A DNA stretch of 64,000 nucleotides from Streptomyces sp. Sge12 (GTDB lineage Bacteria > Actinomycetota > Actinomycetes > Streptomycetales > Streptomycetaceae), in assembly GCF_002080455.1 (NCBI RefSeq), contig NZ_CP020555.1, forward strand, positions 806,001 to 870,000, in the 5' to 3' direction. This document shows, one piece after another, positions 7,808 to 16,152 of this stretch. Made by a program: the position numbers and the translations under genes. How positions within the stretch are numbered: position 1 is the stretch's first letter; each line of letters starts with the position of its first letter. Below the pieces are notes generated by a model. It saw nothing but the letters and a program-made list of their open reading frames with translations, was not told the origin of the DNA and made no database searches.

Positions 7808-9373
7808 GTGGCCAAGGCCTATCTCGTGGGTGCGGGCATCGCTTCCCTGTCGGCGGCGGCGCTGCTGATCCGGGAGGGCGGGTACGCCGGCGCGGACATC
7901 AGGATCCTGGAAGCCCAGAACCGCACCGGCGGGAGCCTGGACGCGGAGGGCGACCCGGAGGCCGGCTACACCATGCGCGGCGGGCGGATGTTCGAGCTGC
8001 ACTTCGAGTGCACCTACGACCTGCTGCGCTCCGTCCCCTCCCTCGACTCGCCGGACATTTCGGTGACGCAGGACACGTTCGCCTTCCACGAGGACTTCGC
8101 CTGGAACGACAAGGCCCGCCTCGTCGACGCGTCGGGCCGCCGCGTCGACACCCGTTCCATGGGGTTCTCGGAGCGCGACCGGCTCGACCTGGTCGCGTGC
8201 GTCGCCACCCCCGAATCCCGGCTGGACGGCAAGCGCATCTCGGACTGCTTCGCTCCGGAGTTCTTCACCACCAACTTCTGGTACATGTGGTGCACGACCT
8301 TCGCCTTCGAGCCCTGGCATTCGGCGATCGAGTTCCGGCGCTACCTCAACCGGTTCGTCCACCTGTTCAAGACCTTCGACACCATGTCGGGCATCTACCG
8401 GACGCGTTTCAACCAGTACGACTCGATCGTGCGCCCGCTCCAGGCCTGGCTCCGGGGCAACGGCGTCACCTTCGAGCTGAACACCACGGTCACGGACGCC
8501 GAGTTGGCCGACGGCGACGCGATCACCGTGACCGCCCTCACCTGTACGCGCGACGGCGCGACCGAACGGATCCCCGTCGCGCCCGAGGACCTGGTGTTCG
8601 TCACCAACGGTTCGATGACCGCGAACTCGACCCTCGGATCGACCGACGCGGCCCCCGTACGGGACACCTCCGCCCCCGACGCCTCGTGGCGCCTGTGGCA
8701 CACCCTGGCGGCCAAGCACCCCCGGTTGGGCAACCCTTCGGTGTTCGACTCCTCCGCGGAGGACTCCACCTGGGGATCCTTCACCGTCACCACCAAGGAC
8801 CCGACCTTCTTCAAGGCCATGGAGGAGTTCTCCGGCAGCGAGGCAGGCAAGGGCGGGCTGATCACCTTCAAGGACTCCCGCTGGCTGCTCACCATCGTCC
8901 TCAACCACCAGCCGCACTTCCGCGAGCAGCCCGAGGACACCTACGTCTGGTGGGGCTACGCCCTGTTCCCCGACCGGACGGGCGACCACGTGGGCAAGGC
9001 CATGGCCGAGTGCACGGGCCGGGAGATCCTGACCGAGGTGCTCGGACACCTGCGGCTCGCGCAGAGCGAGCAGATCCTCGAGTCCGCGATCGTACGGCCG
9101 GCCCTGATGCCGTACATCACCAGCCAGTTCCTGGTCCGCAAGGCCGGAGACCGCCCCGAGGTGGTGCCGGCGGGATCCACCAACCTGGCCTTCATCGGCC
9201 AGTACGCCGAAGTCCCCGACGACGTGGTGTTCACCGTCGAGTACTCGGTACGGACCGCCTGGACCGCCGTGGCACGCCTGCTCCACCTGGACCGGCAGCC
9301 ACCGCCGGTCCACAAGGGCGCACACGACCCCAAGGTCCTCCTCGAAGCCCTGCACACCCTGCACCGCCACTGA
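7808..9373 (+). CDS. ohyA: Oleate hydratase (myosin-cross-reactive antigen family)
   Basis: 521 aa from GTG 7808, with GGAG at 7797-7800. The N-terminal AYLVGAGIASLSAAALLI is the FAD-binding GxGxxxS strand-turn-helix; RGGRMFELHFECTYDLL and GIYRTRFNQYDSIVRPL are hallmark segments of oleate hydratases. The enzyme adds water across the cis-9 double bond of oleic acid to give 10-hydroxystearate, using FAD structurally. Slightly shorter than many Firmicute homologues (about 560-590 aa). It is divergent from the MerR/HEAT operon, whose operator lies about 130 bp upstream of its start, so the regulator could affect both sides. It may detoxify free unsaturated fatty acids. Confidence 0.92.
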   Translation: MAKAYLVGAGIASLSAAALLIREGGYAGADIRILEAQNRTGGSLDAEGDPEAGYTMRGGRMFELHFECTYDLLRSVPSLDSPDISVTQDTFAFHEDFAWNDKARLVDASGRRVDTRSMGFSERDRLDLVACVATPESRLDGKRISDCFAPEFFTTNFWYMWCTTFAFEPWHSAIEFRRYLNRFVHLFKTFDTMSGIYRTRFNQYDSIVRPLQAWLRGNGVTFELNTTVTDAELADGDAITVTALTCTRDGATERIPVAPEDLVFVTNGSMTANSTLGSTDAAPVRDTSAPDASWRLWHTLAAKHPRLGNPSVFDSSAEDSTWGSFTVTTKDPTFFKAMEEFSGSEAGKGGLITFKDSRWLLTIVLNHQPHFREQPEDTYVWWGYALFPDRTGDHVGKAMAECTGREILTEVLGHLRLAQSEQILESAIVRPALMPYITSQFLVRKAGDRPEVVPAGSTNLAFIGQYAEVPDDVVFTVEYSVRTAWTAVARLLHLDRQPPPVHKGAHDPKVLLEALHTLHRH

Positions 9374-9421
9374 ACGCCCTCGCTCACGTGCGGTGCGCCG
9401 TGCGCGGGGCTCGATGGGGTG

Positions 9422-10684
9422 CTACCGGGCGTTGCGTCGGCGGCGCGCGCGCTCGAACTCGGCGACATCCGGCATCCAGGGACCGTACTGTTCGAGTGCC
9501 GCGCAGCCGCCGCGGACGAAGGCGCTCACCAGGTTCCGGTAGCCGCCGATTCCGTCGACCAGGCTGTACTCGACCCGGTACTCGGGATCCGCCCCGCCCA
9601 CACCCTCGCGCAGCGTCGTGACCCGGGCGATGGAGTCCGCGTAGAAGTGGAGCTGGATCCCTTCGCCCATCTCCTCGTCCTCGATGGTGAACACTTCGTT
9701 GTCCCCGGCAGAGCGATCGGCGACGAACTCCCAGAACTCCGCGGCGGCAGTGCGGGGACCGTCCCGCAGCCACTTCTTCTCGACGCCCTTGTCGTCGGTG
9801 AACGACAGGGCCGTCTTCCGCGCACTCCCGCCGAGGTCGGCGCGGTGGCCGGCAGCCTCCTCGTCGTCCTCCATGGGTGTGTTCCTGGAGCGGTCCGCGG
9901 CCTCCGAGCACATCAGGACGCTCACGGTACGCACCGCGTCATCGGCGAGCTCGGGGTGTGCACGGCGCACGGCCGCTTCGACCGCCGTCGTCATCCGATC
10001 CCAGTCGCGCCGGTCCGTGGCGCGCTTCCCCCTTCGCGGATCGCGGCCGATCCGCATCCCGGCGGACGCCTGCTCCGCAGTGGCGATCACCCGCATGACC
10101 CGGGGCAGCAGCGCGGGGTCGACGGCGTCGGGCATCCGCCTCGGAACGGTCGCGCCGTGCAGGTACTGGCCCGTGTACCTCAGAATTGCGGCGTCGAGTG
10201 GACCGAGTACCGCTCCGCGCTCGGCGCGACGGCGGTCCGCGCGGTACTCCTGAGCCCGTTTCCCGTCCGGCGTCTCTGTCGCCGTGCGCATCGCCGCACA
10301 CACCTGACCGCGCTCGAGCAGGCCGATGTCGGCCCCGTGGGCGATGAGCCGGCTCCTGTCCCACCGGATGCGCCGGAAGAGCGCGTCGACGTCCGCGGGC
10401 GCGGCAAGGAGGGCCGGGTCCAGGAGCGCGACGGCAGCGTTCTCGTCGAGCCGGCCCCGGGTTCCGGCGGCGTCGCACAGCGACAGGACCGCACTCCACA
10501 GCAGCAGGTGTCTGGCCAGGTCCCCCCGGATCACCGCAAGATGGGCTTCGCTGATCGAGAACGTGAACGTGCGGGGCTCGTGGTTGGCGTCGGCCCCGGC
10601 ACCGAGCATCAGCCTCAGCTCGCCGTCCTCGCGGACCACGCTCGGAATCCAGCCGCTCGTGCGCGTGAAGACGACGTCGTTCAT
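9422..10684 (-). CDS. Conserved actinomycete protein, DUF6357-like
   Basis: 420 aa, ATG at 10684. It opens with MNDVVFTRTSGWIPSVVRED and has a mostly helical middle rich in Arg/Ala, with an unusual DPRRGKRATDRRDWDRM segment. From memory it resembles the Streptomyces family called DUF6357; this needs a search. The last 100 or so residues (FTIEDEEMGEGIQLHFYADS... ALEQYGPWMPDVAEFE) look like the middle of the neighbouring 217-aa protein (YTINDEPSGQSLVLMPGQ... GLDRFGQWFSDLADLD). The gene starts 4 nt after that protein's stop, so the pair is one transcription unit. No enzymatic motif, signal or membrane segment. Function unknown. Confidence 0.8.
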   Translation of the reverse strand: MNDVVFTRTSGWIPSVVREDGELRLMLGAGADANHEPRTFTFSISEAHLAVIRGDLARHLLLWSAVLSLCDAAGTRGRLDENAAVALLDPALLAAPADVDALFRRIRWDRSRLIAHGADIGLLERGQVCAAMRTATETPDGKRAQEYRADRRRAERGAVLGPLDAAILRYTGQYLHGATVPRRMPDAVDPALLPRVMRVIATAEQASAGMRIGRDPRRGKRATDRRDWDRMTTAVEAAVRRAHPELADDAVRTVSVLMCSEAADRSRNTPMEDDEEAAGHRADLGGSARKTALSFTDDKGVEKKWLRDGPRTAAAEFWEFVADRSAGDNEVFTIEDEEMGEGIQLHFYADSIARVTTLREGVGGADPEYRVEYSLVDGIGGYRNLVSAFVRGGCAALEQYGPWMPDVAEFERARRRRNAR

Positions 10685-10688
10685 CCGT

Positions 10689-11342
10689 TCACGACCACCG
10701 TGCGAATTCGGTGTCGAGGCGGGTGTCAGTGCGCACCCACACTTCGCCCCCGGCGGCCCCGGCCGGGGCGTCGACTCGTTCGAGACCGAGGAACTCGATC
10801 AGCTTGAGCAGTGCGGCCCGTTCGGCTCGGTCGTCGTCGGCACCGTGCGAGTCGAAGAAGACGTAGTACTGGTCGCTCGGGTCCACGTATCCCGAATCCG
10901 CCCAGATCCGGGCGACCTCTTCGATCGCCGCTCTTTCCGTCGTGATCGTGGCGGCGCGGGCGGCACCGCGAGTCTCCGGTGACGCGTCGAGGTCGGCAAG
11001 GTCGGAGAACCACTGGCCGAAGCGGTCGAGTCCGGCGTATCCGTTCTCGAAGAACAGCATCGCGCTCGGAAGATAGCGATTGCCCCTGCCGACCTGGAGG
11101 TATTCCGACCGGGGTTGGTCCGCGGTTTTGATCCGGGAGATCACACCTTGCCCGGGCATGAGGACCAAACTCTGCCCCGACGGTTCGTCATTGATGGTGT
11201 AGGTGTCGGATTCCCGACCACGGAAGAACGCGGAGAACGCCACGTAGGCTTCCTGAGGGTCGCCCACGGAGACCTGTTGGTCGTTGCCATCACCGACGGC
11301 GAAGACGAACTGTTTGGGTCCGGGGGCGTAGGGGCGAGCCAT
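10689..11342 (-). CDS. Uncharacterised protein, partner of the DUF6357-like protein
   Basis: 217 aa; ATG 11342 is supported by GAAGGA 5 nt upstream. Mixed beta/alpha sequence with no signal peptide, membrane helix or known catalytic motif. A segment near residues 45-120 appears related to the C-terminal part of the next gene's product, sharing the pattern TI-DE, a run of beta strands, then F-x-GGxAxL-x-x-F/YGxW. Its own C-terminal half (YYVFFDSHGADDDRAERAALL) is unique. Co-transcribed with the downstream gene. A toxin-immunity or regulator pair could look like this, but nothing in the sequence proves it. Confidence 0.75.
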   Translation of the reverse strand: MARPYAPGPKQFVFAVGDGNDQQVSVGDPQEAYVAFSAFFRGRESDTYTINDEPSGQSLVLMPGQGVISRIKTADQPRSEYLQVGRGNRYLPSAMLFFENGYAGLDRFGQWFSDLADLDASPETRGAARAATITTERAAIEEVARIWADSGYVDPSDQYYVFFDSHGADDDRAERAALLKLIEFLGLERVDAPAGAAGGEVWVRTDTRLDTEFARWS

Positions 11343-11521
11343 ATGCGTCCTTCGTTCACGTGTGACGGCTCCGCCAGCGTAGTCGAGCCGCAACGCACGT
11401 CGACCTGCCGTTCTTCGCCGACGAAGCCAGGAGAACAGCCGGATACGCCCCCCTGGTATGCGCAGGAATTCCCGGCCCCCTCCCGATGCACGGAGAGGAC
11501 GATCCGGGGTAGGCGCCGACC

Positions 11522-11737
11522 ATGAACCTCGCAACTGTGCTGGCCGCCGAAGGAACCCCGTCCCTGCTGCTCATCCTCGTCGGCGTGGTGATCGCGGCCC
11601 TGCTCGTCGCCGCCTTCTGGTGGGGCAGCCGACGCGCCGCCCGCCGCCGTTCCCCGGTCGGCCCGACCCCGCAACCGCGCAGCGGCTCCTGGCAGACCCC
11701 CGAGGACGACCCGAACCAGGGCCATCCCAACCCCTGA
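11522..11737 (+). CDS. Small single-pass membrane protein, DUF6479-like
   Basis: 71 aa. A short outside N-terminus (MNLATVLAAEGTP), one membrane helix (about 14-36, LLLILVGVVIAALLVAAFWWG) and a basic then Pro/Gln-rich cytoplasmic tail. Many Streptomyces encode proteins of this layout; resemblance to DUF6479 is from memory. It diverges from the DUF6357-like pair. Function unknown. Confidence 0.7.
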   Translation: MNLATVLAAEGTPSLLLILVGVVIAALLVAAFWWGSRRAARRRSPVGPTPQPRSGSWQTPEDDPNQGHPNP

Positions 11738-11769
11738 GCCGAGCCCTCGGCGCCGTCAGGAGGAAGCCG

Positions 11770-12234
11770 TCAGGGGGAAACGGCCCGGTCGGGCTGTACG
11801 GGGCGCAGGACGGGATCGATCGCCGTCAGGTCCTCGTGCAACTCACGGGCCCCCCGGGCGATGCGGTCGTCGCCGTCCTGCGCCAGCTCCTCGCAGAGCC
11901 GCAGCGCCTCGTCCAGGTCGGTGGCGAAGATGCCGAAGACGTCGAGGACCGCGGTGTGGATCCCATCGCTGCAGTTCGCATCGGCCACCGCCATCGCGGA
12001 CGCGACGATCGACAGCCCTGACCGGTCCACCCGCCGGAGCAGGCTCTCGGCGGTGCGCCGGGTGACGAAGGTGTCGCCGGGGCCGAGCACGAGCTCCAGC
12101 AGGGGCCCGACGGCCTCCGGCATCTCGGCGAAAGCGGCCGGCCCGTGACCGGCATCCGCCCGGTCGCGCCAGTCGTCGCTCCGCCCGAGTTCGCCGAGCG
12201 CCGCCACAGCGGCACGCCGCAGGTCACTGCCCAT
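11770..12234 (-). CDS. Small HEAT-like repeat protein
   Basis: 154 aa from ATG 12234; a TTG at 12267 overlaps the upstream stop in a TTGA arrangement and would add 11 residues. Sequence such as LRRAAVAALGELGRSDDWRDRA, then VGPLLELVLGPGDTFVTRRTAESLLRR, reads as paired helices of HEAT type. No catalytic motifs. It lies directly after the DUF5709 gene and is probably co-transcribed with it. Function unknown; it recalls the other HEAT proteins at 6-7.6 kb but is not obviously a copy. Confidence 0.75.
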   Translation of the reverse strand: MGSDLRRAAVAALGELGRSDDWRDRADAGHGPAAFAEMPEAVGPLLELVLGPGDTFVTRRTAESLLRRVDRSGLSIVASAMAVADANCSDGIHTAVLDVFGIFATDLDEALRLCEELAQDGDDRIARGARELHEDLTAIDPVLRPVQPDRAVSP

Positions 12235-12263
12235 GTATCTGCCCGCCCCTCTTCGATTCCGGG

Positions 12264-12737
12264 TCAACGTACATCCCAGGAATCGTCCTCCTCCACGTCC
12301 TCGATGACGTGCATGGCGGCTTCCTCGGCCGAGGCGGCTCCCGCGTCGATCCCCACGTCGTGGGCGAGGACGGAGCTCCCGTGCGGCGAGGAGGCGACCG
12401 GGGCCAGCCGGCCGGCGCGCGGGCCGCCCGCCTGCGCGTCCACCGGTTCGCCCTCGCCGTCGGCCAGGTCCCCGATGCCGTCCCCCGTGATGGCTTCCTG
12501 CTCGGGCAGTTCCCTGGCCAGGCGATCGTCGAGGCTCTCCCCCCGCCGTTGCCCCTCACAGGTGGTGTCGTCCCGTTCCCTCGCGTGGGGCCGCTCGGGC
12601 GGCGAGTACCCCTGGTCGAGCAGGGCGTCCGTACCGGGCTCGCCGAGGCTGTCGTCCATGTCGGGCTGCAGTTCGGAGGGCTCGTCCTCCGGCTGCGGCT
12701 GGTAGACGTCGTCGCCGCGGGCACTGGTCTCGCTCAT
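12264..12737 (-). CDS. DUF5709 family protein
   Basis: 157 aa; ATG 12737 has AAGGAGG about 8 nt upstream. Very acidic and low in hydrophobic residues. Family hallmarks are RGDDVYQPQ near the N-terminus, LLDQGYSPPERP, the SLDDRLARELPE helix, GDGIGDLADGEGEPVD and a C-terminal AHDVGIDAGAASAEEAAMHV. DUF5709 proteins are common in actinomycetes and probably largely disordered; some are linked with stress responses, but no function is established. First gene of a two-gene unit with the small HEAT protein. Confidence 0.88.
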   Translation of the reverse strand: MSETSARGDDVYQPQPEDEPSELQPDMDDSLGEPGTDALLDQGYSPPERPHARERDDTTCEGQRRGESLDDRLARELPEQEAITGDGIGDLADGEGEPVDAQAGGPRAGRLAPVASSPHGSSVLAHDVGIDAGAASAEEAAMHVIEDVEEDDSWDVR

Positions 12738-12977
12738 GGGCCTGTCCTCCTTCACACCGTGTGCTCTCCTGGCCACTCCCCGGAAATACGGCGCTCACAC
12801 GGATCGGCGGGACCCCGTCCGCACCCACGGCGGGTGACGGGGCGATCCCCCTGTCCCCAGAGGTACGAGATCCACATTACCCCCGGCCCGCCCTCGCCAT
12901 CCGTCCGCATACAACCGCCGGGGCCGGGCAGGCGAACGGTACCCAGCAGGTGTGCGTCACGTAGCGAAGGAGTGTCC

Positions 12978-13334
12978 GTGCTGCCCGTCAAGGTGACCGA
13001 CCGAGGTGTGCTGATCATCCGACTGCAGGCCGATCTCGACATAGACCGGCGCGCCACGACCGCGTCGGCGATCGACCGCCTTCTGTCCTCCCACCGGTCC
13101 TCACCGGTCGTGCTCGAACTGACCGACGGCGCACTGAGCCCCTCGGCGGTGAGCACCGTCTCACGGGCGATCCGCATCTGCCGCGACGCGGGCACGACGG
13201 CGGCCGTGGTCACTCGGAGCACGGAAGCCCTCCGCGCCCTCGGAATCGGCGACGGCACCCAGAGCCCGGACGTACACCCCACCACCTCCGTGGCCGTGGC
13301 CGCCCTGTCGGCGACGGCCGAGACGGCGGCCTAG
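12978..13334 (+). CDS. STAS-domain (anti-sigma factor antagonist-like) protein
   Basis: 118 aa from GTG 12978 with AAGGAG at 12967-12972. The order of strands and helices (VKVTDRGVLIIRLQADLDID, then PVVLELTDGALSPSAVSTVSRAI and TAAVVTRSTEALRALGI) fits a STAS fold. The usual D-x-S/T phosphorylation loop is changed to LTDGALSPSAVS, so phosphorylation by an RsbW-like kinase is uncertain. It could be a partner of the phosphatase-kinase encoded at 1.5-4 kb, which is inferred only from shared family logic. Confidence 0.7.
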   Translation: MLPVKVTDRGVLIIRLQADLDIDRRATTASAIDRLLSSHRSSPVVLELTDGALSPSAVSTVSRAIRICRDAGTTAAVVTRSTEALRALGIGDGTQSPDVHPTTSVAVAALSATAETAA

Positions 13335-13377
13335 GCGGCGGCCTGGGCGGCAGCGCCTCCCGCCCGCGTCACCGCTG

Positions 13378-13405
13378 CGGCCGCCCGGCCCGGGCCGGGC
13401 GGCCG
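13378..13405. terminator. 28-bp perfect palindrome, likely bidirectional terminator
   Basis: A perfect palindrome centred at 13391/13392 lies between the convergent STAS gene (ends 13334) and the small membrane-protein gene (ends 13412). It is all G/C and would fold into a very stable hairpin in either transcript. No T-run, as is usual in Streptomyces. Confidence 0.75.
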
Positions 13406-13411
13406 GGACCG

Positions 13412-13684
13412 TCAGAGGTCCAGCACGATGGCGTAGGCGAGGAAGAACAGGGCGCACACCAGGGCGAGCAGGCAGATCAGCACGAGGGGGCCCATGGCCC
13501 AGCCGCGTGAGAGGGGCCGGTACGGGCCCGCCCCGGAGCCGGTGCTCGACTCCCCGGGCGGGGTTTCGCCCGGCGGGACCGCGCGTCCGGCCGGACTGCC
13601 GGGTACGGTCCGCCGGCGCGGATCCGGATCGGGCGCCGGGCGGGGAGCCGGGTTGGCTGCGGACGCCGGGTTGGCTGCGGACAT
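13412..13684 (-). CDS. Small proline-rich tail-anchored membrane protein
   Basis: 90 aa, ATG 13684 preceded by AGGAGGT. The first 65 residues are rich in Pro, Ala, Arg and Gly and look disordered; residues about 67-88 (MGPLVLICLLALVCALFFLAY) form one membrane helix near the C-terminus. No recognised family. The nearby DNA encodes the repeated peptide AANPASAANPA from a short duplication (13652-13681). Confidence 0.65.
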   Translation of the reverse strand: MSAANPASAANPAPRPAPDPDPRRRTVPGSPAGRAVPPGETPPGESSTGSGAGPYRPLSRGWAMGPLVLICLLALVCALFFLAYAIVLDL

Positions 13685-13971
13685 GGTGCGCACCTCCTCG
13701 AAGCCGCCACGCCTGCCGAAGCGCCGGGCCGACCGGCCCGGCGCGCAGGCGCAAGCACGACTACCCGGCGGCTACCCGCCACCCCTGCGCTCACTCCTCG
13801 GGACCCGCGGCAGCGGCCTGCGGGTGCGCTTGCGCTCGGCGGGGTCCCGGGTCTATCACATAGGTACATGGACGGGGCCGGCTGCCCTGTCCGTTCGGCA
13901 CGGCTCCGTCGCCGTGCGTGCAGTGCCCGGGAAAAGGGGCGGCGCGAGCCACTCGGCCCAGGGAGGACGCC

Positions 13972-14433
13972 ATGGAATCCTTCGAGGCGACCGTGGTACC
14001 GCTCGGTGGCGGCACCCTCCTCGTCACACTGGCCGGCGAGATCGACGTGACGGTGCGGCGGGACCTGAGTCTGCTGCTGCACACCCTGCCGCCCGACTCG
14101 GCGGTCGTCGTGGACATGGGCGGTGTCAGCTTCATGGACACGGCCGCTCTCCACTTCATCTCCTCGCTGCGTGCGCGCAGCCGCCGCAGCCGGACGGCGC
14201 TGTTGGTCATGGGGCTGCGGCGCCAGCCGACCTGTCTGGTGGACATGGCGGGCAAGGTCGACATCACGATGAGGACGCCCTCGACCGGCGCCGCGGAGTT
14301 CTGTGCCGACCTGGAGGCCCGCAGCCGTCTGGCCCGGCTGATGGCCCGGCCCCGGGCCGGGCGGGAGGACACGTACGACCCGGCGGGCGCCGAACGGCCG
14401 ACGGAACGCCCCGCGGTGCCGCCTGCCCGGTGA
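13972..14433 (+). CDS. STAS-domain anti-sigma factor antagonist
   Basis: 153 aa from ATG 13972 with GGGAGG at 13961-13966. Residues 1-115 make a full STAS domain: LLVTLAGEIDVTVRRDL, then SAVVVDMGGVSFMDTAALHFI, where the Thr after MD occupies the position phosphorylated in SpoIIAA/RsbV. The C-terminal 35 residues are Pro/Arg-rich and disordered. Such proteins bind anti-sigma kinases when unphosphorylated and free the sigma factor; SpoIIE phosphatases reactivate them. The cognate kinase is not next door. Confidence 0.88.
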   Translation: MESFEATVVPLGGGTLLVTLAGEIDVTVRRDLSLLLHTLPPDSAVVVDMGGVSFMDTAALHFISSLRARSRRSRTALLVMGLRRQPTCLVDMAGKVDITMRTPSTGAAEFCADLEARSRLARLMARPRAGREDTYDPAGAERPTERPAVPPAR

Positions 14434-14510
14434 CAGGTCGGTGGCGGGGCACGACGGTGAGGCCCGTGCCGCCGCACCGGGGGTGAGGGGCGCCGCGGAG
14501 TGGTTCGGTA

Positions 14511-15743
14511 TCAGTCGTCGATCGCCTGGTAGAGCGTGGTCCAGAAGTCGTGGACGAGCCGCGCCGGATCCGGGACGGACAGTCCGACCTGGGTGAGCAG
14601 GATTCCGGTGAGCCGGTTCTCCGGGTCGGCGTAGGCCGAGGTACCGGTTCCACCGTCCCAGCCGAACTGGCCCACGGGCGCGTAGTCCCCGCGGTAGGTG
14701 CGCACCGCCATCCCCAACCCCCAGCCGCCCTGCTGCCCCTGGCCGAACGAGATGTGAACGGCGTTGCGGGCAAGGGCGGATCGGTGGGCCTCCTGCTCGG
14801 GCGTGAGGCGGTTGGTGGTCATCAGCTCGACGGCGGGCCGGGACAGGATCCGTTCCGTGCCGTGCATGCCCCGGTTCAGCAGCATGCGGAAGTAGGCGTG
14901 GTAGTCGTCGGCGGTGGAGACCAGTCCGCCGCCGCCCGCCTGGAACGCCGGAGGTGCGCTGTACTGCCCGCCCACCGCCTCGTCCCACACGGTGAACTCC
15001 CCGGTCTGCGGGTGGGGCGCGTAACTGGGCGGCAGCCGGTCGATCTTGTCGGCGGGCACGTGGAAGCCGGTGTCCTTCATCCCCAGCGGTTCGAGTACGC
15101 GCTCGCGCAGGAACGTCTCGAACGGCCGGCCCGTGACCCGTGCGACGAGCACGCCGAGCACGTCGTGGCTGAGGTGGTACTGCCAGTGCTCGCCCGGCTG
15201 CCGCATCAGGGGCAGCGCGCCGAGGTCACGCATCCACGCATCCGGCTCGGGCAGCGGCTTGGCGCCCTGGCTGAAGACGCCCCCCTCGAAGATCGCGTTC
15301 ATGAGGGGAGAGCCCAGTGCCGTCAGGTCGATGCCGAGCCCGAAGGTGGAGGTCACCAGGTCCCGGACGGTGATCGGCCGCCGTGCGGGCACGGTGTCGT
15401 CCAGCGGGCCGTCGATCCGCTTCAGCACCCGGCGGTCGGCGAGTTCGGGCAGCCACGGGTCCACCGGATCGTCGAGGCGCAGCCTGCACTCGTCGAGCAG
15501 GACCATCGCCGCCGCCATCGTGACCGGCTTGGAGGTGGACGCCATGCGGAAGATCGTGTCCCGGCGCATCGGTCCGCCACCGCCGTCGTGGCGCATCGTC
15601 CCGATCGCTTCGACGTGCGTCTCTTCGCCCCGGCCGACGAGGGCGACGAGCCCGGGGATCCTCCCCGATTCGACGTGCCGTGTCAGCATCTCGCGCAGCC
15701 TGCGCAGTCCCGCTTCGGAGAAGCCGTCGCGTCCCTGTCCCAT
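14511..15743 (-). CDS. Beta-lactamase/class C-type serine hydrolase
   Basis: 410 aa; ATG 15743 is preferred because AGGGGG lies 6 nt before it, although two ATGs further upstream are in frame. The active-site SxxK is seen as STSKPV, the second motif is YHLS (YxN-like), and a C-terminal WDGGTGT segment fits the HTG/KTG position. No signal peptide is evident, so it is probably an intracellular esterase/transesterase or D-amino-acid peptidase relative rather than a true beta-lactamase. A 26-bp perfect palindrome overlies its upstream region, so it is likely under a dedicated repressor not encoded adjacent to it. Confidence 0.85.
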   Translation of the reverse strand: MGQGRDGFSEAGLRRLREMLTRHVESGRIPGLVALVGRGEETHVEAIGTMRHDGGGGPMRRDTIFRMASTSKPVTMAAAMVLLDECRLRLDDPVDPWLPELADRRVLKRIDGPLDDTVPARRPITVRDLVTSTFGLGIDLTALGSPLMNAIFEGGVFSQGAKPLPEPDAWMRDLGALPLMRQPGEHWQYHLSHDVLGVLVARVTGRPFETFLRERVLEPLGMKDTGFHVPADKIDRLPPSYAPHPQTGEFTVWDEAVGGQYSAPPAFQAGGGGLVSTADDYHAYFRMLLNRGMHGTERILSRPAVELMTTNRLTPEQEAHRSALARNAVHISFGQGQQGGWGLGMAVRTYRGDYAPVGQFGWDGGTGTSAYADPENRLTGILLTQVGLSVPDPARLVHDFWTTLYQAIDD

Positions 15744-15766
15744 CACGAACCCCCTGTGCACCGTCA

Positions 15767-15792
15767 TGACGTTCAGCAATTGCTGAACGTCA
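15767..15792 (-). promoter_or_regulatory. 26-bp perfect palindromic operator upstream of the serine hydrolase gene
   Basis: Two 13-bp arms, TGACGTTCAGCAA and its exact complement TTGCTGAACGTCA, meet without a spacer. The centre lies 36 bp upstream of the chosen ATG. A perfect palindrome of this length in an otherwise irregular region is very unlikely by chance and is the shape bound by TetR- or GntR-type dimers. No such regulator gene lies adjacent. Confidence 0.85.
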
Positions 15793-16152
15793 GCGACAGT
15801 ACATTGCGTTCACGGAACAGCCAAAGATCAAGAAGGTCAATTGAGCCTACAAAACAAGGGGTACTAGCGCTCCGTTGCAATGAAAATGCAGCTGAACGCA
15901 ACGACCGACCGAGGTCCGCTGTTGCAATGAGATGCGTGTGAACGCACACTTCGCAGGTGGGTGCGCCCCGCACCGCACCCCTCGCCGCGGGTGCTGACCC
16001 GCACCCGTCGGGACTGCATGGACATTCCACGCAATCCCCCGTTCCCCCCACATCGCCGCGCACGCTCGGTAGCTTCGGGATCACCAGCTGTCCGGCGCCT
16101 GCGAGCACCGAGCACCGGACGGGGACCGCAAAAGGCAAGGGAGCGAGTGACG
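15793..16152. other. 360-bp intergenic region with paired direct repeats
   Basis: This divergent region separates the hydrolase gene (minus) and the roadblock-like gene (plus). It is less G/C-rich than the genes. It holds the 15874/15921 direct repeats; otherwise no credible gene, hairpin or tRNA was seen. Confidence 0.5.
15874..15946 (+). repeat. Two near-identical 26/27-bp direct repeats upstream of the roadblock-like gene
   Basis: Copy 1 (15874-15900) and copy 2 (15921-15946) both begin GTTGCAATGA, share ATGC in the middle and end TGAACGCA; start-to-start spacing is 47 bp, between four and five helical turns. They look like two sites for one DNA-binding protein at the promoter of the gene at 16153 or of a transcript between the divergent genes. 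Confidence 0.7.

Noticed and set aside
14511..15743. True class C beta-lactamase
   Set aside because: SxxK is present but no signal peptide; fits the broader serine hydrolase group better.
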